Source of the DNA: Bifidobacterium mongoliense DSM 21395
GTDB taxonomy: Bacteria; Actinomycetota; Actinomycetes; Actinomycetales; Bifidobacteriaceae
Length of the DNA: 64,000 bases
NCBI RefSeq assembly: GCF_000741285.1
Contig: NZ_JGZE01000018.1
Span: 1-64,000, forward strand
Direction of reading: 5' to 3'
Part shown: positions 18,876-28,815 of the stretch, one piece after another
Layout: each line of letters opens with the position of its first letter
Position numbering within the stretch: the stretch's first letter is position 1
Made by a program: the position numbers and the translations under genes
Notes under the pieces: model-generated
What the model was told of the DNA's origin: nothing
The model's database searches: none
Seen by the model: the letters and a program-made list of their open reading frames with translations, nothing else

Positions 18876-20504
18876 CTACAGCGAGAACAGCCCCCAGAAG
18901 GCGAGCATGGCCAGCGACAGCACGGTTGTCGCGGCGATGCAGCACGCCACGAACCAGTGGCCGAATCCACGAACGGCGCGGATGCGTCGACGGGTGCCGT
19001 CCACGACCACCGTCCTGCCGATCAGCGCCACGGCCAGCCAGGCGAGCATCAGCACGCCGGCTGCCGTGAGGAACTGCAGGATCCGCCACCAGTGTTCGAA
19101 GGCCGTCTCCTGCGCATCCAACGTCAGCGCGGCCTGCGCCGTGAGCACCAGGTAGCGGCCGAGCACGCCCATCGAGGCGATGGCGCATACCGCATTGAGC
19201 AGCATCGGCGCGATGAGTTCCCGACGGAAGTGGGGGTCGACATGGTCGCTTGCGGTGTCGGGATTGCGGTGTGCGGGGGACTGGGACGCTTGGCGCCTGC
19301 CGCGCAGGCCGGCGGCGAGGCCCGTGACGCCCAGCACGATCACACCCAACGCTGCCAGCGCCAGCAGCACGGCCATGAGCACCACGATGGCCAGCAGCAT
19401 CGTGGGCGAACGGATCAGTCCCGGACTCATGCCCTGCGGCGTCGCAAGACGCTGATCGGGCTGGGCTCCGGCGATCATCGGGGTGTTCCATCCGTCGGCC
19501 GTGGTCCCGGCGGCCACGGCGTTGAGCCAATCCTCGAGGTTGCGGGTGTAGCCCTGCGCCAGCGGCAGGCCGGGCAGTGCGGTCGAGGCCCCGGTGCGGA
19601 TCTGGTGGTTGGCCGCGTAGTAGCGCAGCGTCACATTGCGATTGCCGGTCCGGGAGGTCGCCTTGAGCAGCATGTTCGCGCCCTGCTCGATCGGCATCGA
19701 CAGATCGCGGGTGCCGAAATTGACCAGCATCGGCATGGTCAGCGACGGCAGGTATCGCTCCGACGGGAAATCGGCGTATTCGAGACCGATGGAGGAGAAG
19801 TCCATGCTTATGATCTTGCTGATGTCGCGGCTCATCTCGGGCACCGCACCGACGTGCTCCAGATACGTGGTGGCGGCCATGGCCATCTGGTGACGACCTG
19901 GCACGACGGGTGGCGAGGTGAGGATCATGAAGCCGATGTCGGGGTGGTCGTGGGCCATGACGCTGGCGATCCACGTGCCTTCCGATTCCGCGTAGATGCC
20001 GGCATGCGCCGGGTCGACTCCCGGCAGGCCCCGCAGCAGGTTCAGCGAGGTCATGTAGTCCCGTGCCATGGCGTGGTAGTCGCGGTGCAGCGGTGTGTAG
20101 TTGTCCAGACGTTTGTCGGGCACCAGCGTGACGATGCCGGCCGAAGCCATGGCCTGCGCGATGTCGCCGAACACTTCGGTGGACGAGCCGGTGCCCGCAC
20201 CCTCGATGAACAGGCATGCGGGGCGGGTCCCCTGCGCCCCGATCGGTTCGCGCAGCAGCGCCGACACGGTGACGGCGTCGGTCAGCCGCACGCGCAGCGT
20301 GGAGGTTTTCACCGCGTAGCGGCCCTCATGGTCGGTGTCCACGCCACGGGCCGAGATCGCCGTGTCGGGGGAGGCGACGGTGACGTGCGAGGTGTTGGGA
20401 CGCACGCTCCACCCGGGCGTCATCGCCAGGCCCAGCAGGCCGAAGAGCACGGCCAGCACTATCGCGGTGCCCAGCACCGCCGGAATTCGTCGTAAGGCAT
20501 ACAC
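18876..20504 (-). CDS. Membrane-anchored alpha/beta hydrolase
   Basis: A 542-aa protein with an N-terminal transmembrane helix (residues about 8-30), an extracytoplasmic alpha/beta-hydrolase-like domain, and about four C-terminal transmembrane helices. The nucleophile elbow appears as GIYAESEGTW, a variant of GxSxG, and a candidate catalytic His is in AANHQIRTG. The start is GTG 20504, with TACAGT and AGGGAG just upstream, 6 bp after the DUF4125 stop, so the genes are probably co-transcribed. No specific substrate can be assigned. Confidence 0.75.
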   Translation of the reverse strand: MYALRRIPAVLGTAIVLAVLFGLLGLAMTPGWSVRPNTSHVTVASPDTAISARGVDTDHEGRYAVKTSTLRVRLTDAVTVSALLREPIGAQGTRPACLFIEGAGTGSSTEVFGDIAQAMASAGIVTLVPDKRLDNYTPLHRDYHAMARDYMTSLNLLRGLPGVDPAHAGIYAESEGTWIASVMAHDHPDIGFMILTSPPVVPGRHQMAMAATTYLEHVGAVPEMSRDISKIISMDFSSIGLEYADFPSERYLPSLTMPMLVNFGTRDLSMPIEQGANMLLKATSRTGNRNVTLRYYAANHQIRTGASTALPGLPLAQGYTRNLEDWLNAVAAGTTADGWNTPMIAGAQPDQRLATPQGMSPGLIRSPTMLLAIVVLMAVLLALAALGVIVLGVTGLAAGLRGRRQASQSPAHRNPDTASDHVDPHFRRELIAPMLLNAVCAIASMGVLGRYLVLTAQAALTLDAQETAFEHWWRILQFLTAAGVLMLAWLAVALIGRTVVVDGTRRRIRAVRGFGHWFVACCIAATTVLSLAMLAFWGLFSL

Positions 20505-20510
20505 GGCTCC

Positions 20511-21122
20511 CTACTGTAACGCCTCCGCCTCATCGAGTCCGGGGAAGCCGGCCAGCCGCACCGTGTTGCGTATCGTCTCCTCGGTGAGGTTGCGGCCGGC
20601 GCCCTGCAGCGACTCGGTGAACGCGGCGTATCGGGAGAACGTCGCGGGGGAGTAGGTGCCGAGTTCGCCGCGCAGGTAGGTTTCGAAGGAGGTGTCGCGG
20701 TCGGTGTCCTCGGCGGTGCGCAGCACGCGCATGGCGCGACCGAGTTTCGGGTATCGGGTGCGGAACGCATCGGCCCATGCCAGCTGACGGGCGATGACCC
20801 GCTCCTGGTCGGCGATGCGCTCCGGGCTCAGCTTGGGGATATGGGGCTCGATGGAGCGGTGGAACTCCTCGGGGGCCGTCGACGCCATCATCCGGGCGTA
20901 TTTCTCCGTAACCAGATTGCGGCCCAGGGCATCGGCCGCATCGAGGTCCGCGGCGTAGCTGCGCAGGAGGTCCTGGGGCCAAGTGAGGAACTGACTGATC
21001 CGCATCTCGTGGAACATGGGCCAGTTGCCCTGGCAGGCGGCCCTCCCGCCTTCGTTGTCGGTCTCCTGGAACTGCCGCCATTCATGCAGCACGATTCGTT
21101 CCGCCAGTGGGTGTTCGTTCAT
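20511..21122 (-). CDS. DUF4125 family protein
   Basis: A soluble 203-aa protein matching the DUF4125 pattern: LHEWRQFQETDNEGGRA near the N-terminus, WPMFHEMRISQFLTW, then DLLRSYAADL and a central EKYARMMASTAP. The function is unknown. DUF4125 genes often adjoin DUF4037 genes in bifidobacteria and related Gram-positives, as here (128 bp downstream of the DUF4037 gene). ATG 21122 was chosen; an in-frame GTG at 21131 has AAGGA very close and is also possible. The next gene begins 6 bp downstream. Confidence 0.85.
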   Translation of the reverse strand: MNEHPLAERIVLHEWRQFQETDNEGGRAACQGNWPMFHEMRISQFLTWPQDLLRSYAADLDAADALGRNLVTEKYARMMASTAPEEFHRSIEPHIPKLSPERIADQERVIARQLAWADAFRTRYPKLGRAMRVLRTAEDTDRDTSFETYLRGELGTYSPATFSRYAAFTESLQGAGRNLTEETIRNTVRLAGFPGLDEAEALQ

Positions 21123-21249
21123 CGTGACCACGGTTCCTTATCGTTGGGCTTTGGACTTCGGGATTCCGGATTCCGGATGGAGGAATGCCGGTTGTGGGCG
21201 TTGCGGTGTGGGTGCTTCGGGTCGGTGCGCCGGGTCGGCGACCGTGTGT

Positions 21250-23439
21250 TCAGAGGCTGTGCAATACCGGATCGGCCGAGGTGATATGCGCCTCGACGTA
21301 CGGGCGCTGCCATTCGAGGAAGGTCTCGTCGGCGTCGCTCAGACCCTGCCGGTGCAGTTCTGCGACGATATCGCGGCAGATGCCCTCGATCAGATCGTGC
21401 ACGTCGGCTTGCGCCGGAGCCGACCCCTTCCCACCCTCGCCGAACCCCGCGCCGCCGAAGCAGGTCGCCGAGGAGAGCGCCAGGATGCGTTCGAGACGGG
21501 CGCCGACGTCGGACAGGCGCGTGGCCATGCGGCCGCTGAGTCGGCGAAGCGCAGCGAACCGCCATTTGTAGAACGGCATGTACCCGGCGGTGATGGGCGT
21601 ATTGATGAGGAAGACCAATGAGGCGGCGGCTTCGACGCAGGCATTGACGGCCAGCCATGCGGCGGCCCCGTCGCCACGTTTCAGCATGCGCGGCAGGTTG
21701 TACTGACCCGCCTGCGCGATCATGCCCAGACGTTTCGATATCAGACTGAGCCGCACGTCATCGGGCATCGTCTTGAACCCTTGGCGGGTGCTGAGCAGTG
21801 CGCCCAGCGGGTCCGCGAAGACCTCGCCGTTGGTCGCGGCGGCCAGTGTCGCCTCGTCGAGCATGAGCCATTCATGCGGTCGGTCGTCCGTCGGTGCCGC
21901 GCGGTAGCCGGTGATGCCGGCGAAGAAGTCGCCGATGGCGAAGACCCCCACGCGGCGGGCCGGGCCCTGCGCCCGAGCGGTGGATTCGCGCGGACCGTAG
22001 CCCATGAAGGTCTCGGGCAGGGCATCGTAGTCCGCCTGCAGGTCCGCGCCGAACCTCCGGTAATCCTCATCCGTCAGCCACAGGCAGCAGCCGGGACCGA
22101 AATCATGATCGTGCGATTGCTCGTCGTCGAAACCGTAGCATTCCGAACCATGGCCGATAAGCCCCGCGGCGACGCGTCCGCGCAGCCGGGGGTGGCGCCG
22201 TTCGACCATCGGCTTGGCGCATTGTTCCCAGAACGTCCGTGACAGCGCCATCCCCTTCATCGGCGGGTGCTGCGGTGTATGCAGTGCATGCGGCGGCTGG
22301 TGGCCCGGCTCCGGCGTCGCCGTTCCCCGTGACGGTACTCTTGGCGTGGCGGGGTCCGGCGTGGCATGGTCCAGCGCCACCTGGGCGTCGTGCAGATTGG
22401 CCGCCGTGGTCCGGTAGTAGTCGGTGTCGGTGCCGTAGCATTCCTCGATGACGGCGAGGGCGTGACGATAGGCGTCGACGGATGACCTGAAGTCGGCCGA
22501 GGCGAAACAGACCTGCGCGTACCCGGCCAGCGCCGAGGCGTAGTGCGCGCTGTGCTCGAGATGGCCGGCGCGGTAGATGGCCAACGCCGCTGAAGCGTGT
22601 CGTCGGGCCTCGGCGAGTCCGCGCTCGCGGTCGGCCTCGTCCGTATGCCTCGCGACGTGATCGGGTCGCGTCGCATCGGATGCACCTGCGGGGCTCTGAG
22701 TCGAATCCCCCGCCTCAGTTGTGGGGTCCGGATGGTGCTCCGTGCCGTTGCCGGGCAGAGTCTCCTGAAGCAGAACGAGGGCGAGATTCGTGTGGGTCGA
22801 GGCCGCGTCGAGGTCGGTCGAGATGTCCGTGCTGGCCGTCTCGAGTATCCGCAGCGCTGTTTCGAGCTCATGTCGTGCCAGCGTGGGCCTGCCGGTTTCG
22901 CTGTAGAGCATCGACAGGTTGTTGTGCAGCGCGGCGAGTCTGCGGTCGTGGGCCGGCATCGTGGACTTGGCGCTCTCCAGGGCCTGATGGTACAGGTCCT
23001 GCGCCTGGTCGTACCTGCCCGCGGCGCGCATGGCCGTCGCCGCGTTGATGAGCGTCGTGGTCCAGGCTTCGCTGCCCGGCAGCTGCAGTCTCAGACCGAG
23101 CTCGATGGCCCGTTGGACGATCCACTGGTTCTCGTCGTGCCGACCCTGCGAGCGGTAGAAGCCCATGATCTCATTGAGGACGGTGAGCAGGCCGGCGTCG
23201 TTGCCCGCGTTCTCCGCGTCCGCCATCGCCTGTTGCAGGTAGGGTTCCGCCTTCGTGGGGGCCTCATGCGCCTCGTAGATCGCATCCAATCCCGCCAGGA
23301 ACCGATCCGTGTCGAATGTTGCCGGAACCCCGTCCCCAGCGGGCTGTGAACCGGCCTGTGAACCGTTCTGCGAATTGACATCGGTATCGGCATACATGCC
23401 GGCCGCCTCATCGGTTTCGCGTCGTGCTTCGTCGCTCAT
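21250..23439 (-). CDS. TPR-containing DUF4037 nucleotidyltransferase-like protein
   Basis: A 729-aa protein with two halves. Residues about 40-370 contain tetratricopeptide-like helical repeats (ALHNNLSMLYSETGRPTLARHE and similar). After a Pro/His/Thr-rich linker, residues about 410-729 form a DUF4037 domain. This opens with a nucleotidyltransferase-like signature, GHGSECYGFDDEQSHDHDFG, with Ser after Gly and paired acidic residues, followed by DUF4037 blocks such as NLPRMLKRGDGAAAWLA. Start 23439 has AAGGAG 5 nt upstream. The target is unknown; fusion to TPRs suggests a protein partner. It is first in a DUF4037/DUF4125/hydrolase unit. Confidence 0.85.
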   Translation of the reverse strand: MSDEARRETDEAAGMYADTDVNSQNGSQAGSQPAGDGVPATFDTDRFLAGLDAIYEAHEAPTKAEPYLQQAMADAENAGNDAGLLTVLNEIMGFYRSQGRHDENQWIVQRAIELGLRLQLPGSEAWTTTLINAATAMRAAGRYDQAQDLYHQALESAKSTMPAHDRRLAALHNNLSMLYSETGRPTLARHELETALRILETASTDISTDLDAASTHTNLALVLLQETLPGNGTEHHPDPTTEAGDSTQSPAGASDATRPDHVARHTDEADRERGLAEARRHASAALAIYRAGHLEHSAHYASALAGYAQVCFASADFRSSVDAYRHALAVIEECYGTDTDYYRTTAANLHDAQVALDHATPDPATPRVPSRGTATPEPGHQPPHALHTPQHPPMKGMALSRTFWEQCAKPMVERRHPRLRGRVAAGLIGHGSECYGFDDEQSHDHDFGPGCCLWLTDEDYRRFGADLQADYDALPETFMGYGPRESTARAQGPARRVGVFAIGDFFAGITGYRAAPTDDRPHEWLMLDEATLAAATNGEVFADPLGALLSTRQGFKTMPDDVRLSLISKRLGMIAQAGQYNLPRMLKRGDGAAAWLAVNACVEAAASLVFLINTPITAGYMPFYKWRFAALRRLSGRMATRLSDVGARLERILALSSATCFGGAGFGEGGKGSAPAQADVHDLIEGICRDIVAELHRQGLSDADETFLEWQRPYVEAHITSADPVLHSL

Positions 23440-23509
23440 CACCGCTCCTTGGATGGTGCATGCCCGCTGGCCGCGGGTTCCCATTCAGTCTAGGACCTGG
23501 TGGCGCCGC

Positions 23510-24695
23510 TCATACCTCGACATGCTGCATGCGCGAGAGTGCGTCGGTGTCGTGTTCGTAGCGGTGCGAGTACACGACGAGCAGCAGCACCGCGAGTACG
23601 GCGAACGGCACGCCGCCCAGTGCGGGGTAGTGGTAGTTGAGCGATGAGGCTTCGAGCATGCGGGCCCCGATGAAGGAGCCGACGGCGTTGCCGAAGTTGA
23701 AGGCGATCTGCACGGCCGCCCCGGCGAGCAGCTCGCCGCCGCCCTGGCCGGATTCGGTCATGAGCAGCTGTTGGGGAGTGGAGATGAAGAACAGTCCGAA
23801 CGAGATGACGAAGGTCAGCACCAGGGTGCTTGGGCGGGATCCGGGGATGAGGAACACGAGCACCAGGCCGATGCAACTGATGCATTGTCCTAGGCCGGCG
23901 GTGGCGGCGTGCCGCCAGTTATCGGTGATCTTGCCGCTGATGAGGCCGCCGACGACCATGGCGAATCCGGCCAGCATCATGAGCCAGGGGATGGCCGGCG
24001 AAGACCAACCGCCGACCGAGGAGAGCCAGGGCGATACGTAGCTCCACCAGCAGAAGATGCCCGTATTGCCCATGAACACGGCGCCCAGGATCATCCACGG
24101 TCCCGGTTTGCGCAGGAACCGGAATTGGCCGGCCATGCCGGCGTCCTTGACCGGGTGCACGAACGGGATCCATGCCAGGGCGAGCACGATCGTCATCGCC
24201 GCCCACAGCGCGAGCGTCCCGAAGGCCAGACGCCAGGAGAGGTGTTCGGCGAGCAGGGTGCCGGCGGGCACCCCCAGCATGTTCGCCAGGGTCTGCCCGG
24301 TGATGGTGATGGAGATGTCCCTGGCCTCACGGCCCGGTGCCGCCAGGATCTTGGCGATGAGCACGGCCGTGCCGAAGAAGGCGCCGTGCGGCAGACCCGC
24401 GATGAATCGTGCGGCGATGAGCATGGCCGGTCCGGTGGAGAGCGCGCTAAGCGTGTTGCCGATCAACGCCAGGACCATGAACACCACGATGAGACGTTTC
24501 GGCGGCTGTTTGCGGCCGAAGACGAGCATCAGGGTCCCGACGCACACACCCAGGGCATAGGCGGAGATGAAGTTGCCGGCGAACGGTATGCTCACCCATG
24601 GCCGCGGCCGTCTTGGGCAGGATGCCCATCATCACGAATTCGGCGGCGCCGAGGATGAAGGCCCCCGAGGCCAGTGCCAGCAGACTCTTCTTCAT
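23510..24695 (-). pseudogene. MFS transporter (DHA1/AraJ type), frameshifted near the N-terminus
   Basis: A 12-helix efflux-type major facilitator, probably exporting sugars or drugs. The N-terminus MKKSLLALASGAFILG... AAEFVMMGILPKTAAAMG starts at ATG 24695 with AGGGAG upstream. The reading frame breaks at about 24592-24600 (ATGGGTGAGC) and resumes as SIPFAGNFISAYALGVCVG. Deleting one G from GGG, or adding two bases, restores a single frame of about 394 residues; the 1186-nt span fits one extra base. The remaining open frame (GTG 24595) lacks helix 1. This may be true inactivation or a sequencing error. Confidence 0.8.
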
Positions 24696-24804
24696 ACCCA
24701 CTCCCTGTGTTCCATGGCGTCGGATGCGTGCGGCGCAGGGCGCCGGTGCCTCGCATTACGGCAATAAAAAGGGGAACCACCATGACTGGCGATTCCCCTA
24801 TTGT

Positions 24805-24881
24805 TGGTCGGGCTGGCGAGATTTGAACTCGCGGCCTCCTCGTCCCGAACGAGGCGCGCTACCAAGCTGCGCCACAGCCCG
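24805..24881 (-). tRNA. tRNA-Pro (anticodon CGG)
   Basis: On the minus strand the sequence begins CGGGCTGTGGCGCAGC, with acceptor CGGGCTG pairing with CAGCCCG and discriminator A. The anticodon loop TTCGGGA gives CGG. CCA is encoded (24805-24807 on the plus strand as TGG). It sits between the MFS gene and lysS. Confidence 0.95.
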
Positions 24882-25062
24882 TTTGGCAACGTGGGCAATG
24901 ATACCCCCGACGCCGGGACATCCGCAAACGCGTGTCGGCGTCGGGGGTTGTTTCGGCGCCAATCCATACCGTCGGGCGGCTTTCGGCGATGGTCGCACGG
25001 CCGAGTTGGGGGGTGCGCGACAACCTCTGAGGTGTATTGGCACCTCGGTACACTCGTGCGGT

Positions 25063-26721
25063 ATGACTGACATGACACAGACTGTTGAACACCATGACGA
25101 AGAGGGGGCCGAGGAGCCCCGCATGTCCACGGTGGACCGTGCGACCATGCTCCTGAAGCAGGACGCCGCGATTCGCGAACGCATCGATCAGGACACCGCG
25201 TTGGATGACGCCATCGACCCGGGCAACGGGGAGTTCGGCCCACTGGCCCACCCCGAGCAGGTGCAGATGCGCGTGGCCAAGCGCGCCCTCATGCTCAAGG
25301 AGGGGCTGCAGCCGTATCCGGTGCATCTGGATGTCACGGATCGCATCGAGGACATCCGTGCCCGCTATGACGGCAAGCTCGCCGCCGGCGAGGAGACCGA
25401 GGACATGGTCGGCATCGCCGGCCGCGTCCTGTTCCTGCGCAACTCCGGCGGGCTGTGCTTCATCCAGCTGTCCGCAGGCGACGGCACGAAGATCCAGGGC
25501 ATGGTCTCCAAGCGCGAGATCGGCGCCGATTCCCTCAAGCGGTTCAAGCAGCTGGTCGATCTGGGTGACCATCTTTATCTGCGCGGCCGCGTCATCGCGT
25601 CGAGGACCGGCGAGCTCTCGGTGTTCGCCACCGAGTGGGCCATCGCCGCCAAGGCGCTGCAGCCTCTGCCCGCCCTGCACAAGGAACTCAACGACGACAC
25701 CCGTATCCGCAAGCCGTATGTCGGCATGATCGCGGACGAGCGCGTGCGTTCCATGGTGCGCAACCGCTCCAAGGCGGTCTCCTCACTGCGTCGTACGTTC
25801 GACGACCACGATTTCATCGAGGTCGAGACCCCGATGCTGCAGACCATCCACGGCGGTGCGGCGGCCAAGCCCTTCATCACCCACATGAACGCCTTCGACA
25901 TCGATCTGTACATGCGCATCGCCCCCGAGCTCTTCCTCAAGCGCTGCCTGGTCGGCGGCATCGACCGCGTCTTCGAGATCAACCGCGACTTCCGCAACGA
26001 GGGCGTCGACGCCACGCACGCCCCCGAATTCACCATGGTCGAGGCCTATCAGGCCTATGGCACGTACGACACCATCGCGGCACTCGTCAAGGAGCTCATC
26101 CAGAAGACCGCCAAGGATGTCTACGGTTCGACGAAGGTCACGCTGCTGGACGGCACCGAATACGATTTCGGCGGCGAATGGAAGCAGATGACCATGTACG
26201 GCTCGCTCTCCGAGGCGCTGGGTGAGGAGATCACCCCGCAGACCACGGTCGAGCATCTGGGGGCCATCGCCGACAAACTCGGTGTGGAACGCGACGCGGT
26301 CGAGAACCACGGCAAGCTCGTCGAGCACCTGTGGGAGCACTTCTACGAGGACAAGCTCTATGAGCCGACGTTCGTGCGCGACTTCCCCGTCGAGACCAGC
26401 CCCCTGGTCAAGGCCCACCGTTCCAAGCCGGGCATGGTGGAGAAATGGGATCTGTACGTGCGCGGCTTCGAGCTGGCCACCGGATACTCGGAGCTCAATG
26501 ACCCGGTCGTGCAGCGCGAACGGCTCGTCAACCAGGCGCACGACGCCCTGGCGGGCGACGAGGAGGCCATGGACATCGACGAGGACTTCCTCGAGGCGCT
26601 CGGCGTGGGCATGCCGCCGGCCGGTGGCATGGGCATGGGGGTGGACCGTCTGCTGATCGCGCTTACGGGCGCGACCATCCGCGAGACGATCACCTTCCCG
26701 CTGGTCAAGCCGCTGAACTGA
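25063..26721 (+). CDS. lysS: Lysine--tRNA ligase (class II)
   Basis: Charges tRNA-Lys. An N-terminal OB-fold anticodon-binding domain (residues about 90-190, including GIAGRVLFLRNSGGLCFIQL) is followed by the class II catalytic core. Motif 2 is seen around FRNEGVDATHAPEFTMVEAYQ and motif 3 near PPAGGMGMGVDRLLIALTG. At 552 aa it has an N-terminal extension of about 50 residues versus E. coli LysS. ATG 25063 is preceded by TACACT ending 8 nt upstream, a leaderless pattern. Confidence 0.95.
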   Translation: MTDMTQTVEHHDEEGAEEPRMSTVDRATMLLKQDAAIRERIDQDTALDDAIDPGNGEFGPLAHPEQVQMRVAKRALMLKEGLQPYPVHLDVTDRIEDIRARYDGKLAAGEETEDMVGIAGRVLFLRNSGGLCFIQLSAGDGTKIQGMVSKREIGADSLKRFKQLVDLGDHLYLRGRVIASRTGELSVFATEWAIAAKALQPLPALHKELNDDTRIRKPYVGMIADERVRSMVRNRSKAVSSLRRTFDDHDFIEVETPMLQTIHGGAAAKPFITHMNAFDIDLYMRIAPELFLKRCLVGGIDRVFEINRDFRNEGVDATHAPEFTMVEAYQAYGTYDTIAALVKELIQKTAKDVYGSTKVTLLDGTEYDFGGEWKQMTMYGSLSEALGEEITPQTTVEHLGAIADKLGVERDAVENHGKLVEHLWEHFYEDKLYEPTFVRDFPVETSPLVKAHRSKPGMVEKWDLYVRGFELATGYSELNDPVVQRERLVNQAHDALAGDEEAMDIDEDFLEALGVGMPPAGGMGMGVDRLLIALTGATIRETITFPLVKPLN

Positions 26722-26759
26722 GCGTTGGACCGACGGGCCGGACTTGGGAGAGGCGGGGC

Positions 26760-27818
26760 ATGATGCGACACGGCAGATTATGGGTCGAGGGGTTGAGACC
26801 CCGCACGTTGCCGGCATCGGTCGCCCCGGTCGCCGTGGGTGCGGCGGCCGCCTGGCGGCTGTTGACCGACATGGGCAGTCGGGTCGTCGCACCGCCCGCG
26901 ACGGGGCGATCCGCCGATTCCGCCGATGCCGTTCTGGCGTGGTCCGCGTGGCCCGGCGCCACGTTCCGGTTCTTCGGCGCGATGGTGTTATGCCTTGCGG
27001 TGGCGTTGTTCCTGCAGATTGCGGTGAATTTCGCCAATGATTACTCCGATGGCATACGCGGCACGGATGGCGACCGAGGCGGGGACGAAAGCCGATCTGG
27101 CAAACCGCAGCGCCTCACCGCATCCGGGCTGGTCGAACCGCAGAGCGTCCTGCTCGCGGCGGGTGTCGCCGCGGCGGTGGCCTGCGTATGCGGGCTGGCC
27201 GTGGCTGCGGTGAGCCATCAGTATTGGATCGTGCTCGTCGGCGTGTGCTGCCTGCTGGCCGGATGGTTTTACACCGGCGGCAGCCACCCCTATGGGTATG
27301 CGGGTTGGGGCGAGTGGTTCGTGTTTCTGTTCTTCGGCCTGGTCGCCACGCTGGGCACGCAGTTCGTCATCGTGCATACCGTCATGATCGGCCATCCCTC
27401 CGGGTTCCCCGACCCGGGGCATGCGTTGGGCGTCGACTGGGCGGGGTTGCTTGCGGCCGCCTGCTCGGGCTGGTACGCGGTGCTGGTGCTTATGGTCAAC
27501 AATCTGCGCGATGTCGCGGAGGACGAGATGTCGGGCAAACGCACCCTGGCGGTGCGTCTCGGCGCCTCCCGGGCGCGGGCGCTGCTCCAGTTCGGCACGG
27601 TGGGGGGAGCGGTGGCGACGCTGGCGCTCGCCGTTACCCTCTGGACTCCGTGGGGCGCCCTGATCTGGCTCCCTCTGGTCCCTGCCTCCGTCTCGACGAT
27701 GCGAGCCGTGCATGCGGGTGACTTCCCCAGGTCGCTCGGGGCGGCCGGGCGGCAGTTGCTGCTCTTCGCCGTCGTGATGGTGATCAGTGCCGGCTGTGCG
27801 GCCATCGCGGCCTTCTAG
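26760..27818 (+). CDS. menA: UbiA-family prenyltransferase, MenA-like (1,4-dihydroxy-2-naphthoate polyprenyltransferase)
   Basis: An integral-membrane prenyltransferase of about 8-9 helices. The first Asp-rich motif is in [14 protein letters not shown] (residues about 90-103) and the second in [18 protein letters not shown], both binding Mg-prenyl diphosphate. The opening [18 protein letters not shown] is typical of MenA, which converts DHNA to demethylmenaquinone. At 352 aa it is longer than usual because of a loop after helix 1. Bifidobacteria generally lack a menaquinone pathway, so the substrate is uncertain. It lies 38 bp after lysS with a GGAG/GGGG site, possibly in the same transcript. 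Confidence 0.85.
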   Translation: MMRHGRLWVEGLRPRTLPASVAPVAVGAAAAWRLLTDMGSRVVAPPATGRSADSADAVLAWSAWPGATFRFFGAMVLCLAVALFLQIAVNFANDYSDGIRGTDGDRGGDESRSGKPQRLTASGLVEPQSVLLAAGVAAAVACVCGLAVAAVSHQYWIVLVGVCCLLAGWFYTGGSHPYGYAGWGEWFVFLFFGLVATLGTQFVIVHTVMIGHPSGFPDPGHALGVDWAGLLAAACSGWYAVLVLMVNNLRDVAEDEMSGKRTLAVRLGASRARALLQFGTVGGAVATLALAVTLWTPWGALIWLPLVPASVSTMRAVHAGDFPRSLGAAGRQLLLFAVVMVISAGCAAIAAF

Positions 27819-27931
27819 GTCGGGCGCCGGTCGGCTTCTCCACGGGCGTCATATGGCAAGCCCATCCGTACCGTCCGGCACGGCCGCCGATGGGCTGGCT
27901 ACTGTCTGCTCGGTCACATAAACTGAGGGCT

Positions 27932-28672
27932 ATGTCATACAAACTAGTATTGCTCCGACACGGTCAGAGCGCATGGAATAAGACCAATCAGTTCACCGGC
28001 TGGGTGGATGTCCCGCTGACCGAGAAGGGCGTCGAGGAAGCCAAGCACGGTGGCCAACTGCTCAAGAAGAAGAACGTTCTTCCCGACATCGTGTTCACGT
28101 CGCTGCTGCGTCGCGCGATCAACACCGCGAACTACGCCCTTGACGAGGCCGACCGCCTGTGGATTCCGGTCCAGCGCAGCTGGCGCCTCAACGAGCGTCA
28201 CTACGGCGCGCTGCAGGGCAAGAACAAGTCGGAGATCCGCCAGGAGTACGGCGATGAGAAGTTCATGATCTGGCGTCGTTCATATGCGACCCCGCCGCCC
28301 GAGATCGATCCCAACGATCAGTTCTCCCAGAACAACGATCCGCGCTACGCCGGCGATCCGGTGCCGGAGGCCGAGGCCCTGGCCAACGTCGTCGCCCGCG
28401 TCATGCCGTATTGGAAGTCGGACATCGTTCCCGAACTGCAGTCCGGCAAGACCGTCATGATCGCCGCCCACGGCAATTCGCTGCGCGCCATCGTGAAGAT
28501 GCTCGATAACCTGAGCGAAGAGGAGATCTCGAAGGTCAACATCCCGACGGGCATCCCGCTGCTGTACGAGCTTGACGAGAACTTCAAGCCGATCAAGCCC
28601 CGCGGCGAGTATCTCGACCCCGCCGCCGCAGCTGCCGGCGCCGCCGCCGTCGCCGCCCAGGGACAGAAGTGA
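27932..28672 (+). CDS. gpmA: 2,3-bisphosphoglycerate-dependent phosphoglycerate mutase
   Basis: Glycolytic enzyme interconverting 3- and 2-phosphoglycerate. The phosphohistidine motif is [12 protein letters not shown] at residues 5-16, with [14 protein letters not shown] near 90 and the second active-site His in [12 protein letters not shown]. The length is 246 aa with an Ala-rich end. ATG 27932 follows TAAACT by 7 nt; an upstream in-frame ATG (27890) is not conserved. A strong bidirectional terminator follows. Confidence 0.96.
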   Translation: MSYKLVLLRHGQSAWNKTNQFTGWVDVPLTEKGVEEAKHGGQLLKKKNVLPDIVFTSLLRRAINTANYALDEADRLWIPVQRSWRLNERHYGALQGKNKSEIRQEYGDEKFMIWRRSYATPPPEIDPNDQFSQNNDPRYAGDPVPEAEALANVVARVMPYWKSDIVPELQSGKTVMIAAHGNSLRAIVKMLDNLSEEEISKVNIPTGIPLLYELDENFKPIKPRGEYLDPAAAAAGAAAVAAQGQK

Positions 28673-28753
28673 TCTGAGGGTCCGGCGTCCGTTCACGGGC
28701 GCAGGGCCTGGTGAGGCGAGATGTCCGGCAGGGCATCTCGCCATATGCACTGA

Positions 28754-28798
28754 ATATGACTGAGGGGAACCGTTATCAACGGTTCCCCTCAGTCATAT
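28754..28798. terminator. Bidirectional terminator, gpmA/phoU
   Basis: A perfect 21-bp inverted repeat (28754-28774 with 28778-28798) has a 3-nt loop between convergent gpmA and phoU. It has a G/C-rich centre and A/T-rich outer arms on both sides. Confidence 0.85.
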
Positions 28799-28815
28799 CG
28801 GCCGGCGCTCGGTCA

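Noticed and set aside
18157-20217. A 686-codon open frame on the minus strand, antisense to the HAD gene and overlapping the membrane hydrolase
   Set aside because: It is Arg/His/Gly-rich, typical of GC-skewed shadow frames, and overlaps two recognisable genes in other frames.
10360-24695. Programmed ribosomal frameshifting as explanation for rnhA and the MFS gene
   Set aside because: No slippery heptamer, stimulatory structure or conserved stop arrangement is visible, and neither family uses it.
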